A stretch of DNA of 52,353 bases from Planctomycetaceae bacterium (GTDB lineage: Bacteria > Planctomycetota > Planctomycetia > Planctomycetales > Planctomycetaceae), in contig JAKFUG010000060.1 of assembly GCA_021732785.1 (NCBI GenBank), positions 1 through 52,353 on the forward strand, written 5' to 3'. Made by a program: the position numbers and the translations under genes. Below are positions 15,901 through 23,811 of the stretch, one piece after another. The notes under the pieces were generated by a model. The model saw nothing but the letters and a program-made list of their open reading frames with translations, was not told the DNA's origin and made no database searches. Each line of letters opens with the position of its first letter. The first letter of the stretch is position 1.

Positions 15901-17118
15901 CGAGCCGGTGACGTTGGTCCGCTCGCCGATGACGAGGAATGGGTTAGGGCTAAGGGCTAAGGGTTGAGGGCTAAGAGACGGAGAATCGGACGCGGGGACT
16001 TCTTCAGTCTGTCCCTTAGCCCTTAGCTCTAAGCCCTCAGCCCGAATCACCAGCGCTTGCGATCCGCTGTACGTCGACCAATGCGGCGTATCCGGAATGC
16101 GGCGCGGCGTGATGCCTGCCACGGCTTGCGACACGGCGCGGATGAAGTCGGGCGTGGTGCCGCAGCAACCGCCGACGATGTTCACCCAGCCGTTCTCCGC
16201 GAACTCGCGGATGATGCCGGCGAACTCGGGAGGTGTGGAATCGAACCCGCCCATGCCATCGGGCATCCCGGCGTTGGGATAACAACTGATGTAGCGGTTC
16301 GCGGTCTGCGACAACGTTTCGACATACGGCCGCATCTGTTTTGGACCGAGCGCACAGTTCAAGCCGACCGATGTCATCGGCGCATGCGAGAGCGCGGCCC
16401 AGAAGGCCTCCAGCGTCTGCATGGTGAGTGTTACGCCACCATTGAAGATGGTTCCGGAAACCATCACCGGGACTTTGCGGCCTACCTGCTCAAACACCTG
16501 CTGAATCGCATACAGACACGCTTTCATGTTGAGTGTGTCGAATGATGTCTCCGGCAACAGCAAATCCACACCACCGTCGAGCAGCCCACGGATTTGCACG
16601 GCATACGAATCAACCATCTGGTCGAACGTCACCGGGCGGTAACCGGGCTTGTCCGCATTGTAGGACAGCATAATTTTTGTCGGGCCGATACTCCCGGCAA
16701 CGAACCGCGGTTTAGCGGGGTTCTGCTTTGTAAACTCCTCGGCGACCGAGCGGGCCAACTCCGCGGCGGTCTGATTCAATTCGTACGTCAGATCGGCCAG
16801 GCCGAACTCTTCCATCGACACGATGTTCGCGTTGAACGAATCGGTCTCGATGATGTCCGCACCGGCTTCGAGGTATTGCCGGTGGATCGACGCAATCATC
16901 TGCGGCTGCGTGAGGACCAGCACATCGCTGGCGTTTTTCAGGTCGATGGGATGCGACTTGAAGCGCTCGCCGCGGTAATCGGCTTCGGTCGGCTCGAAAC
17001 GATGAATCATCGACCCCATCGCCCCGTCAATGACGAGGATGCGATCGTGCAGAAGCTGCTCAAACAAGCCGGGGCGGGACGGATCAACCATGCTGGACAG
17101 AGGCTCGAAAAAGGACAT
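12913..17118 (-). CDS. metH: Cobalamin-dependent methionine synthase with extra inserts
   Basis: The 1401-residue MetH (family size about 1200) moves a methyl group from methyltetrahydrofolate to homocysteine. Domains in order: homocysteine domain with zinc cysteines Cys255, Cys318 and Cys319 ([19 protein letters not shown]); pterin-binding domain ([19 protein letters not shown]); cobalamin domain with axial His830 (GDVHDIGKN); and C-terminal SAM-binding activation domain ([26 protein letters not shown], ending SPNLGYDS). Three stretches are unusual. Repeat-encoded linkers lie at residues 360-392 and 783-814, and a Fur-like winged-helix segment lies at about 1102-1179 within the activation domain. 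The ATG at 17118 was chosen since the frame upstream only translates a repeat. Confidence 0.95.
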   Translation of the reverse strand: MSFFEPLSSMVDPSRPGLFEQLLHDRILVIDGAMGSMIHRFEPTEADYRGERFKSHPIDLKNASDVLVLTQPQMIASIHRQYLEAGADIIETDSFNANIVSMEEFGLADLTYELNQTAAELARSVAEEFTKQNPAKPRFVAGSIGPTKIMLSYNADKPGYRPVTFDQMVDSYAVQIRGLLDGGVDLLLPETSFDTLNMKACLYAIQQVFEQVGRKVPVMVSGTIFNGGVTLTMQTLEAFWAALSHAPMTSVGLNCALGPKQMRPYVETLSQTANRYISCYPNAGMPDGMGGFDSTPPEFAGIIREFAENGWVNIVGGCCGTTPDFIRAVSQAVAGITPRRIPDTPHWSTYSGSQALVIRAEGLELRAKGQTEEVPASDSPSLSPQPLALSPNPFLVIGERTNVTGSKKFARLIRDKQYEEALQVARQQVESGANMIDVNMDEGLLDSEQEMVHFLNLIADDPDIAKVPVMVDSSKFSVIEAGLKCLSGKGVVNSISLKEGEQKFLEQALTIRKYGAATVVMAFDEEGQAADCFNKVRICQRAYKLLTEKIGFPPEDIIFDANILTVGTGMEEHANYAVEYIEAVRQIKATCPYAKTSGGVSNVSFSFRGNELVREAMNAAFLYHAINAGLDMGIVNAGQLAVYDEIDKELLEYVQDVLLNRRPDATDRLLTYSDELKARGTKKVEGEAAIEEWRTGTIEARLQHALLKGVTDYIDEDTEEARVKYGRPLEVIQGPLMAGMNVVGRLFGEGKMFLPQVVKSARVMKKAVAYLQPFMEAEKEEKAKGLELSAKGQKEDAPSAESSPSLSPQPSALSTSRGKILIATVKGDVHDIGKNIVAVVLRCNNFEVMDLGVMVACDKILETAKKEGVDIIGLSGLITPSLDEMVFVAKEMQRQGFTTPLLIGGATTSAKHTAVKIAQHYAQPVVHVVDASLSVPAVESLLDPSRKEEFAAKNRASQDRDRANFAGMQANRKLVPYIEALARRFATDWKTVDIPTPAFLGTKVLDNYPLEELVRYIDWSPFFMTWELRGKYPRIFEDAVVGVEAKKLYDDARALLDRIVNEKLLTARGVYGFWRASTVGDDIHVYGLEKPAVVSRPGVEESLKKFEQYLYSRDMQFSVDRRVVAEIALKSRSQFTAEELVPRIPRANRRSPATVHRTVRLLAETGLLSMFGEGEGALYAPRTQLISDELARSPEPLACFPMLRQQWEREGQKDFRSLADYVAPADSGRTDYIGAFAVTTGIGCDELSNKFEHELHDDYQSIMTKALADRLAEAFAERIHKQAREDWAYGHAEVLTTDDLIDEKYRGIRPAYGYPACPDHTEKHKLFQLLNAENATGIVLTDSYAMHPAASVSGLLFAHPQARYFSVDKITQDQIEDYARRKNTPIEEIERWLSPNLGYDS
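14677..14773. repeat. Palindromic element in metH linker, copy 1
   Basis: A 97-bp inverted repeat lies inside metH. It is made of GGGCTGAGGGCTGAGGGCTA on one side and CTTAGCACTTAGCTCTAAGC on the other. It is read in frame as a Lys/Ser/Pro-rich linker ([13 protein letters not shown], then [11 protein letters not shown]) between the helical cap and the cobalamin domain. It is clearly the same element, in the same orientation, as 15943-16042. Confidence 0.9.
15943..16042. repeat. Palindromic element in metH linker, copy 2
   Basis: A 100-bp inverted repeat of the same family as 14677-14773, with arms built from GGGCTAAGGGCTAAGGGTTG and CCCTTAGCTCTAAGCCCTCA. It is translated in frame ([14 protein letters not shown], then [15 protein letters not shown]) between the homocysteine and pterin-binding domains. 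No further copy lies elsewhere in the window. Confidence 0.9.
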
Positions 17119-17227
17119 CGGTTCGCGCAGGGTCCACGGTTTCCAGATGGAGCGGGACCGAAACCGGGTATTGTCGCCGATGAGGGGGTCTGGCGAAAGC
17201 TCAACTGGTGCGATTTGTCGCAGAATC

Positions 17228-17308
17228 GTAGGGTTTGCCGAGTCATCGAGGCGAACCGATATAAGGCGTCCGAAGAATGGTTCGCCTCGCGGATTCGGCA
17301 AACCCTAC
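17228..17308. repeat. Palindromic repeat, family B, copy 1
   Basis: An 81-bp element with 30-bp arms (left arm begins GTAGGGTTTGCCGAGTC) matching with three mismatches around a loop of about 21 bp. It lies between metH and the serine protease gene. Its outermost TAG is the stop codon of the protease. A second copy is at 31707-31785. Confidence 0.92.
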
Positions 17309-18123
17309 CGCATCCGGTTGGCTTCCACCCAGGCATTGATTGTCTGCCGAATCAACGGTGCTTGAACGGCAATTCCCAGCCCCAAGGGCGTGTGTTGCGT
17401 CCGTTCTTCGAACGCCGTGGTCGATTTGTCCGTCTGCCGCAACATGGCAAACACCAGACCGACAACGAGCGGTTCGCCGTTCACGGTCGCGACCACCGGG
17501 GCACCGCTGTCGCCGCCGAAGTGGGAATAATCGACGAACATCGTCGGCGTGCGGGCCACCGGCGTGAGGGGATGCGTGGCCAGCGATCCCTTTCGCAGCA
17601 ATGGCCATCCCGCGGAGTTGGCTTCCACCTGAGCCGGAAAGCACGGAATGAAAACGTCCTGGCCGACCCGCACGATACGATCCTCCACATGGCGGGTGTC
17701 CGCGATCTGATTGAGCGTGAACGGCTGCACGTCCACCCCTTCGGGCACAGTGATCCCGAGCACGGCGACATCGGCCGCCGGATGCCGCACCCAGAGTTTT
17801 CTGTCGCCGTCTTTCACCGGCGCCTCCGTTTCTTTGCGCACGAATCCCGCTTCCGCGTCGGCGGCTCGGTAGACCAGTCTGCATTGCGGGCCGGTCATCT
17901 CGTCGAAGACATGCGCGGCCGTGACGAGCACCGTCTGCGGTGGCTCATCCGCAACGACGGGCAATGTGACGAAAAACCCCGTTCCGGATTTACCCTCTGC
18001 CGTGACGCGGACGGTCGCACGCAGCGCCGCTTCGGCGACATCAGCCGCGTGAGCATGAGGGACCGCGGTAATGACGAACAGCCCCAGCGCAACACGAAAC
18101 GTGCAGACCAAACAGTGAATCAA
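17305..18123 (-). CDS. Secreted trypsin-like serine protease
   Basis: The 272-residue protein has a signal peptide (LVCTFRVALGLFVITAVPHA) and a complete chymotrypsin-fold triad: His71 in VTAAHVFD, Asp118 in PAADVAVLG and Ser206 in FGGDSGAPVV. It should act in the periplasm or outside the cell; the substrate is unknown. No PDZ domain follows, unlike DegP/HtrA. The stop codon TAG is formed by the first bases of a palindromic repeat, so the C-terminus may have been set by that insertion. It is divergent from the large haem-protein gene. Confidence 0.88.
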   Translation of the reverse strand: MIHCLVCTFRVALGLFVITAVPHAHAADVAEAALRATVRVTAEGKSGTGFFVTLPVVADEPPQTVLVTAAHVFDEMTGPQCRLVYRAADAEAGFVRKETEAPVKDGDRKLWVRHPAADVAVLGITVPEGVDVQPFTLNQIADTRHVEDRIVRVGQDVFIPCFPAQVEANSAGWPLLRKGSLATHPLTPVARTPTMFVDYSHFGGDSGAPVVATVNGEPLVVGLVFAMLRQTDKSTTAFEERTQHTPLGLGIAVQAPLIRQTINAWVEANRMR

Positions 18124-18319
18124 GGAAGCGCTCCCGTATTCGGGTCACGATGTTTGAATGTTGCTTCAGCGTAACCACGGGAATGTCGAACCGCGACGGC
18201 GAAAATCCCCGTCGTAATCCATCGCGATTTGTCGATACGTATCGTATGCTGAGCTGTCAGTATCGCGAGTGGCTCGCTCGCTAGCCCAAACGGATTTCTG
18301 CCGCACGGATCAGTCGTTC

Positions 18320-21300
18320 ATGGTGAATCGAGCACGGCCCCAAATTGGCTTCTTTGCGGGATGCACGGTACTCCTTCTCTCCACATCAGCATGGTCACAG
18401 GGGCTGACACCCGAAGCGGCGGTCGCCAAGATGACTGTCGCCGATGGTTTCGAGGTCACCGTCGTGGCCGCAGAACCATTGGTTCGACAACCGGTGGCCA
18501 TCGAATTCGATGACCGCGGGCGTCTGTGGGTGATTCAGTATCTGCAGTATCCGAATCCGAACGGTTTGGAGCGCGTGCAGGTCGACCGCTTCTCACGGAC
18601 CAAATACGACCGTGTTCCCGACCCGCCGCCGAAGGGGCCGCGCGGGGCCGACCGGATCACGATCCTCGAAGACACCGATGGCGACGGCCGCATGGATGCC
18701 AGCCGCGATTTTGTCGATGGTTTGAATCTCACCAGTGGTTTTGCGTTCGGTCACGGCGGCGTCTTTGTGCTGAACGTGCCGTACCTGTTGTTCTACCCGG
18801 ATCGCGATCGCAACGACATTCCCGATGGCGACCCCGAGGTCTTACTCACCGGCTTCGGCATGGAGGACGCCCACAGCGTCGCGAACTCGCTCACATGGGG
18901 ACCGGATGGCTGGCTCTATGGATGCCAGGGTAGCACGGTCACGGCGAACATTCGTGGCATCGAATTTCAACAGGGCGTGTGGCGTTACCATCCCGTCACG
19001 AAAGAATTCGAACTCTTCTGCGAAGGAGGCGGCAACGCGTGGGGACTCGATTTTGACCGCACCGGCCGGTTGTTTTACAGCACGAACTACGGCGGCTTCG
19101 TCATGTGCCACGGAGTCCCCGGCGCATACTATGTGAAGTCGTTCGGCAAGCACGGGGCGCTGCACAATCCGCATGCCTACGGCTATTTTGAGCACGTGCC
19201 GCATCAGAATTTCCGCGGCGGCCACGTCACCGTCGGTGGCATCGTCTATCAGGGCGATGCGTTCCCCGAATCGTTCCGCGGGAAATACATCGCCGGAGAT
19301 TTGCTCGGCCACGGCGTCTACTGGCACAACATCGAACCGCGCGGGTCCACCGTGCAAACATCACACGGCGGCGAATTGCTGGTCGCAAACGATCCGTGGT
19401 TTGCTCCGACCGATCTCACGACGGGACCGGATGGCGCGATCTATGTCACCGACTGGCACGATGCGAGGACGGCTCATCCCGATCCCGACGCCGATTGGGA
19501 CCGCACCAACGGCCGTATTTACCGCATCGCGCCGAAAGGGTGGAAGCCCGCGACGTCCATCGACTTCGCGACGTTGACCAACGACGAACTTGCGCAACGG
19601 CTCGGTCATCGCAATCAGTGGTACGTCCGCCGCGCCCGACAGGAACTCGCCCGGCGTTCGCCGCCAATGAACTTTGACGAACGCAAACGGTTGATCGACG
19701 GCTTTCTCGACACCGCGTTAACCGATCCCGATGAAACCGCGGCCCTCGAACGATTGTGGACGCTGCAGAACATGGGTGGTCTCGATGAACGCAAGATCGA
19801 GAAACTGCTCGAAAGTCCGCACGCGGCCGTGCGGGCGTGGACCGTACGCCTCCTCGGCGAAGGACGGGTCACACATGAGATGGCCCATCGACTCGATAAG
19901 TTCGCCGAACGTGAGCCGGATATTTCGGTTCGTCAGGAACTCGCGTGCCTTGCCCGGCGGTTACCCGCGGCGCAGGCGATGCCGATCATCAACGCGAACA
20001 TCAACCGCCTGATCGATCACGACGATCCGTACCTGCCGCTGCTGTGGTGGTGGGCCGTCGAACAGCACAGCATCAGCGGTCGTGAGGAAGTAATGAAACG
20101 CTTCACGCGCCCGACATTGTGGAAATCGAAATTAGGCCGCGATTTTCTGCTGCCGCGACTGGTGCGCCGCTATACCGCGGAGGGAACACTCGACAGCCTC
20201 GAATATGTCACGAAACTGCTACAAACCGAATCGGAGTACAAGAATCGGCGCGATCTGTGGGGTGCCATCCTCAACGGTTGGCGCGAACAACCGCGAGCGG
20301 AACCCAATGCGAAGTGGGATATCTATGTCCATAAAAGCCCGTTCGGTGAACTTTGGTCAGTCGATTGGGAAAAAGATCCGCTTGACATCACGTTGCTGTC
20401 GCTAGGGATAGCGATGCGGCACCCTCACGCGATTCATTTTGCCAAGTCTGAAGCCTTTAGGCCTAGCGCTAAAGCGGCAGTCCGGGTCGCTATGTTGGAT
20501 CTGCTCGCCGCTGCGGAAGATGATGAAACCGTCGAGCATGCACTAAATCTCATCAAAACAGAGAAACGTGATGAGGTACTCGTCGCGGCCGTGAATTTAC
20601 TGGGCCAATTCAAGAATGAGCGGATCGCGCCGCGGTTGATCGCGCTGCATCAAACACCATCATCACCAGCAGTGCAGTCGCGGATTCGCGACGTGATGGT
20701 GAGCCGGACGGATTTGGCGAAGGCGTGGCTGATGGCGGTGGATGCCGGCACCATCCCCGCGGCGGCGACCTCGCTGGAGCAAATCCGCCGCGTGGCACTG
20801 TTGGGGGACAAAAACCTCGATGCGCTGGTGGTCAAGCATTGGGGCAAAGTCGATGGTGCCACGCGCGAAGAAAAACTGGCGGAAGTCCGTCGACTCAATA
20901 ACGACCTGCGGGCCGCACCGGGAGACAAAATCGCCGGGCAAACACTGTTCAAAAAGCATTGTGCGGCATGTCACCAACTGCACGGCGAGGGCGGGAAAAT
21001 CGGCCCCGATTTGACGACGGCGAACCGACACGACCGCGACTTTCTGCTCGTCAGTCTCGTCGATCCCAGCAGCGTGATTCGCAAGGAATATGTCAGCGTC
21101 GTCATCCAAACGACCAACGGCCGCGTGGTGACCGGGTTGCCGATCGAACGGACCGACACCGGCGTCACTCTCGTCGACAGCAAAGCCGAAAAAGTGACCG
21201 TCCCGATGGCCGATATCGACACGCTGCACGACTCGGACGTGTCGTTGATGCCCGACAATCTATACCGCCTGTTGACCCCGACGGAACTGCGAGATTTATT

Positions 21301-21325
21301 CGCGTACCTCCAGGAAAAGAAATAA
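18320..21325 (+). CDS. PVC-type haem-binding CxxCH protein with beta-propeller N-domain
   Basis: The 1001-residue secreted protein has a signal peptide (residues 1-28). It is followed by a six-bladed propeller-like dehydrogenase domain typical of Planctomycetes (EFDDRGRLWVIQYLQYPNP, GFGMEDAHSVANSLTWGPDG, NPHAYGYFEHVPH, LTTGPDGAIYVTDWHD), a helical HEAT-like middle (about 420-800), and a C-terminal cytochrome c domain with Cys881-Ala-Ala-Cys-His. The final part (IGPDLT, LVDPSSVIRKEYVSVVIQT) is the usual Planctomycete haem-protein tail. It probably takes part in periplasmic oxidation of sugars or other organics. ATG at 18320 fits the signal peptide. Confidence 0.9.
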   Translation: MVNRARPQIGFFAGCTVLLLSTSAWSQGLTPEAAVAKMTVADGFEVTVVAAEPLVRQPVAIEFDDRGRLWVIQYLQYPNPNGLERVQVDRFSRTKYDRVPDPPPKGPRGADRITILEDTDGDGRMDASRDFVDGLNLTSGFAFGHGGVFVLNVPYLLFYPDRDRNDIPDGDPEVLLTGFGMEDAHSVANSLTWGPDGWLYGCQGSTVTANIRGIEFQQGVWRYHPVTKEFELFCEGGGNAWGLDFDRTGRLFYSTNYGGFVMCHGVPGAYYVKSFGKHGALHNPHAYGYFEHVPHQNFRGGHVTVGGIVYQGDAFPESFRGKYIAGDLLGHGVYWHNIEPRGSTVQTSHGGELLVANDPWFAPTDLTTGPDGAIYVTDWHDARTAHPDPDADWDRTNGRIYRIAPKGWKPATSIDFATLTNDELAQRLGHRNQWYVRRARQELARRSPPMNFDERKRLIDGFLDTALTDPDETAALERLWTLQNMGGLDERKIEKLLESPHAAVRAWTVRLLGEGRVTHEMAHRLDKFAEREPDISVRQELACLARRLPAAQAMPIINANINRLIDHDDPYLPLLWWWAVEQHSISGREEVMKRFTRPTLWKSKLGRDFLLPRLVRRYTAEGTLDSLEYVTKLLQTESEYKNRRDLWGAILNGWREQPRAEPNAKWDIYVHKSPFGELWSVDWEKDPLDITLLSLGIAMRHPHAIHFAKSEAFRPSAKAAVRVAMLDLLAAAEDDETVEHALNLIKTEKRDEVLVAAVNLLGQFKNERIAPRLIALHQTPSSPAVQSRIRDVMVSRTDLAKAWLMAVDAGTIPAAATSLEQIRRVALLGDKNLDALVVKHWGKVDGATREEKLAEVRRLNNDLRAAPGDKIAGQTLFKKHCAACHQLHGEGGKIGPDLTTANRHDRDFLLVSLVDPSSVIRKEYVSVVIQTTNGRVVTGLPIERTDTGVTLVDSKAEKVTVPMADIDTLHDSDVSLMPDNLYRLLTPTELRDLFAYLQEKK

Positions 21326-21336
21326 ATCGGGAAGAG

Positions 21337-21594
21337 GTTAAGCCACAAGAAGCACAAGGGACACAAAAGAGGGAGGGAAGAAGAGCACGAAAAGAGCCGC
21401 TTCTCGTTTTTGTGTCTTCTGTACTACGAACGATCAAGATCTTTGCGTGGTGCGAAGATTTTGAAGTTCCAAGTTCCAAACAAGGACCAAATTCCAAGCG
21501 GAGAAGGATGTCTTGTTCTTCGTTTGGAATTTGGAGCTTGGAGTTTCTGCGTCTGGGTTGCGGGCACCCCGCGCAGGGCCTTTTGTGGCTAAAC
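21337..21594. repeat. Nested palindromic repeats
   Basis: Two inverted repeats appear nested in the 301-bp gap after the haem-protein gene. The outer one has a left arm GTTAAGCCACAAGAAGCACA at 21337 and right-arm pieces at about 21406-21427 (TTTTTGTGTCTTCTGTACTA) and 21580-21594 (CTTTTGTGGCTAAAC). Between the two right-arm pieces lies a second repeat, with AAGTTCCAAGTTCCAAA near 21465 and TTTGGAATTTGGAGCTTGGA near 21523. The pattern suggests that one element inserted in the arm of another. Confidence 0.65.
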
Positions 21595-21626
21595 GCCTTC
21601 GCATTTTTTGGGCGAGGATTTCGATC

Positions 21627-22685
21627 ATGCGCATGATCTGGTTCGGTCTGTTCTGTGGCCTGACGACGCTGGTCGCGGCGCAGGAAGTGACGCCGTCGAA
21701 GCGGGTCTATGAAAACCACCTGACGCGGATTGAGAAGCCATCGCCGTTGCTGGCCGATTATCCGGAGTTCTTCGAGCCGATTGTCGAAGAAGCCCATTTC
21801 GAAGCCCCGGCGATTGTCGATGATGCCGCCGCCGATCTGCATGTCCGCGCGTGGCGGTTTTCGTACAATGCACGGGGGATCATCGAGATGCCGAATCATC
21901 TCCGTGCGAAGGAAACCGCGGTGATCATGGTTCATCCGTGGGCGATCGATGACGCCTGGGGTTGGAAAAGCCCCGAGCCGAACGGTGTCGCCGACTTTTG
22001 CACGCCGCGCAAGAACGAACTCGCGGCGAAGCATACCCAGCGGGTGATCGATCCCTTTTTGAAGCGAATGCGCGGTCATGCGGCGTTCGTGATGTACAGT
22101 CTGCCCGGCCCCGCGGACGCCATCCGCACGCAGGTGTATCGCTCCTTCACCAAGACGCCGACCGCGGCCGAGCGAACCGCCGGTGAGAAAGAACTGCGTC
22201 ACACGCTGGCCGCATACAAGTATCAGGGAGAACCGTTACCCGACCGAATGACGTTGAGCAGCGATCAACCGGTGCGCGATTATTTCCAGCAATTCCCGGG
22301 GCTTGATGCCACCGCGCGATACAACGGCGACGGTTTCTGGAAGTTGCCGATCCCCGTCAGCACCTCCGTAAGCGTCGACCCGAACGACGTGGTGATCTAC
22401 GACGCCGAAGGGTATGCCCCGCTCCGAGATTTTCTGAAAGCCAACGGAGTCCGGCACGTCCTGCTCACCGGGTATGCGACCGATATGTGCTACTGTCGCA
22501 CCACGGCCGGATACGAAAATCTGTCGAAGGATTTCAACGTCTTTCTCGTGGCGGATGCGTCGTTGGCGACATTCCCCTCGAACACAACGCCGCGGTTTGC
22601 AGTGAATGCGTCGATCTCGTTTGCGGCACTGAACCAGCTCATCACGCAGGTCTTGTGGGTGGAACTTGCCGCGGGGAAAGAGTGA
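21627..22685 (+). CDS. Secreted isochorismatase-like (cysteine hydrolase fold) protein
   Basis: The 352-residue protein has a signal peptide (MRMIWFGLFCGLTTLVAAQ). Its C-terminal half resembles the isochorismatase-like hydrolase fold: HVLLTGYATDMCYCRTTAGY carries the expected Cys after a cis-peptide-like stretch, followed by NVFLVADASLATFPS. The N-terminal Asp and Lys of the usual triad are harder to assign (candidates AVIMVHPWAIDDAWG and nearby). The exact reaction is unknown. The ATG at 21627 was chosen for its signal peptide; the frame upstream translates a repeat. Its stop overlaps the start of the next gene (TGATG), implying an operon. Confidence 0.72.
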   Translation: MRMIWFGLFCGLTTLVAAQEVTPSKRVYENHLTRIEKPSPLLADYPEFFEPIVEEAHFEAPAIVDDAAADLHVRAWRFSYNARGIIEMPNHLRAKETAVIMVHPWAIDDAWGWKSPEPNGVADFCTPRKNELAAKHTQRVIDPFLKRMRGHAAFVMYSLPGPADAIRTQVYRSFTKTPTAAERTAGEKELRHTLAAYKYQGEPLPDRMTLSSDQPVRDYFQQFPGLDATARYNGDGFWKLPIPVSTSVSVDPNDVVIYDAEGYAPLRDFLKANGVRHVLLTGYATDMCYCRTTAGYENLSKDFNVFLVADASLATFPSNTTPRFAVNASISFAALNQLITQVLWVELAAGKE

Positions 22686-23671
22686 TGAATCGACGCGAAT
22701 GGCTAAAGACAACGGCAGCCTTGGGGATGGCGGGAGTCCTGGGCGTCGGCAAAGCGCAAGCAGAGGGGGCGAAGAAAGCGCAGGTTGCGATCACGCTCGA
22801 TCTGGAAATGAGCCGCAACTTCCCTCGCTGGGAGGACACGCACTGGGACTTCGAGAAGGGAAATCTTGACGAGGCTGCCAAACAGTATTCGGTCGCGGCG
22901 GCGGAGCGCGTCAAAGCGGCCGGCGGTCGCATTCATTATTTCTGTGTCGGCCGCGTGCTGGAACAACCCGATGTCACATGGCTGCAAACCATCGCCAAAG
23001 CGGGGCATCCCCTCGGCAACCACACGTACGATCACATCTACCTGCTGGCGAAGACGAACGCCGATCTGCAATTCCGCTTTCAACGCGCACCGTGGCTCAT
23101 CGAGGGGAAGGCAACCGCGGACATCATCCGGGAAAACATCCGGCTGACCACGCTCGGTTTGAAACAGCGCATCGGCATCGATAACCGCGGCTTTCGCACC
23201 CCCGGCGGCTTTGCGAACGGTCTGCACGGCCGCGAAGATTTGCAGCAGATGCTCCTCGACCTCGGGTTCACCTGGGTCAGCAGCCTCTATCCGCCGCATG
23301 CCAATACGAAGGCCAAAGAACAGCCAACCGAAGCCACTTTTCGCAGCCTCATCGAAGCCCAGGCAAAAGCGCAACCGTTCGTCTATCCCACGGGGCTCGT
23401 CGAAATCCCGATGAGTCCGATCAGCGACATCGGAGCCTTTCGGACCGGGCAATGGGACCTCGAATGGTTCCTCGACGCCGTTCGCCGGGCGGTGACGTGG
23501 GCCATTGAACACCGCGCCGTATTCGATTTTCTCGCCCACCCGTCCTGCCTCGGCGTCGTCGATCCCAAATTCCGCACCATCGAATTGATCTGCAATCTCG
23601 TGAAATCCGCCGGAGATACCGCGGAGTTTGCCGATCTCGATCACATCGCGGCATCCATCAAGCCAATTTAA
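22685..23671 (+). CDS. Polysaccharide deacetylase-like protein with a twin-arginine signal
   Basis: The 328-residue protein starts MNRREWLKTTAALGMAGVLG, a Tat-type leader, so it is probably exported folded. The mature part has NodB-type deacetylase marks: the first catalytic Asp in AITLDLEM, the metal-binding HxxxH-like GNHTYDH and a FRTPGGF motif. Family members remove acetyl groups from chitin, peptidoglycan or related sugars. Its start overlaps the stop of the isochorismatase-like gene. A rather large segment after FRTPGG is not recognised. Confidence 0.82.
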   Translation: MNRREWLKTTAALGMAGVLGVGKAQAEGAKKAQVAITLDLEMSRNFPRWEDTHWDFEKGNLDEAAKQYSVAAAERVKAAGGRIHYFCVGRVLEQPDVTWLQTIAKAGHPLGNHTYDHIYLLAKTNADLQFRFQRAPWLIEGKATADIIRENIRLTTLGLKQRIGIDNRGFRTPGGFANGLHGREDLQQMLLDLGFTWVSSLYPPHANTKAKEQPTEATFRSLIEAQAKAQPFVYPTGLVEIPMSPISDIGAFRTGQWDLEWFLDAVRRAVTWAIEHRAVFDFLAHPSCLGVVDPKFRTIELICNLVKSAGDTAEFADLDHIAASIKPI

Positions 23672-23811
23672 TCCATCAATATCGACAGGATTGCTGCTGG
23701 TCTCCGTCACGGATGGTCTTCGCGCCCCCCATTGAAATTCCGTAGAATACGGCACGGCTCGGAGTGAACGGTTGCGCGGTAGCAAAGCCGACGCCGAGTG
23801 GTGAGAGACGG

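Noticed and set aside
12913-17118. Cobalamin or SAM riboswitch upstream of metH
   Set aside because: The 186 bp upstream hold a palindromic repeat and I could not find the conserved B12-box or SAM-box text.
16594-18174. Plus-strand open frame spanning metH start, repeat and protease gene
   Set aside because: It crosses two real genes and a repeat in antisense and shows no motif or start signal.
18233-18244. Small palindrome CGATACGTATCG in the divergent gap before the haem-protein gene, possibly an operator
   Set aside because: Only 12 bp and single in the window; chance is likely and no regulator is linked to it.
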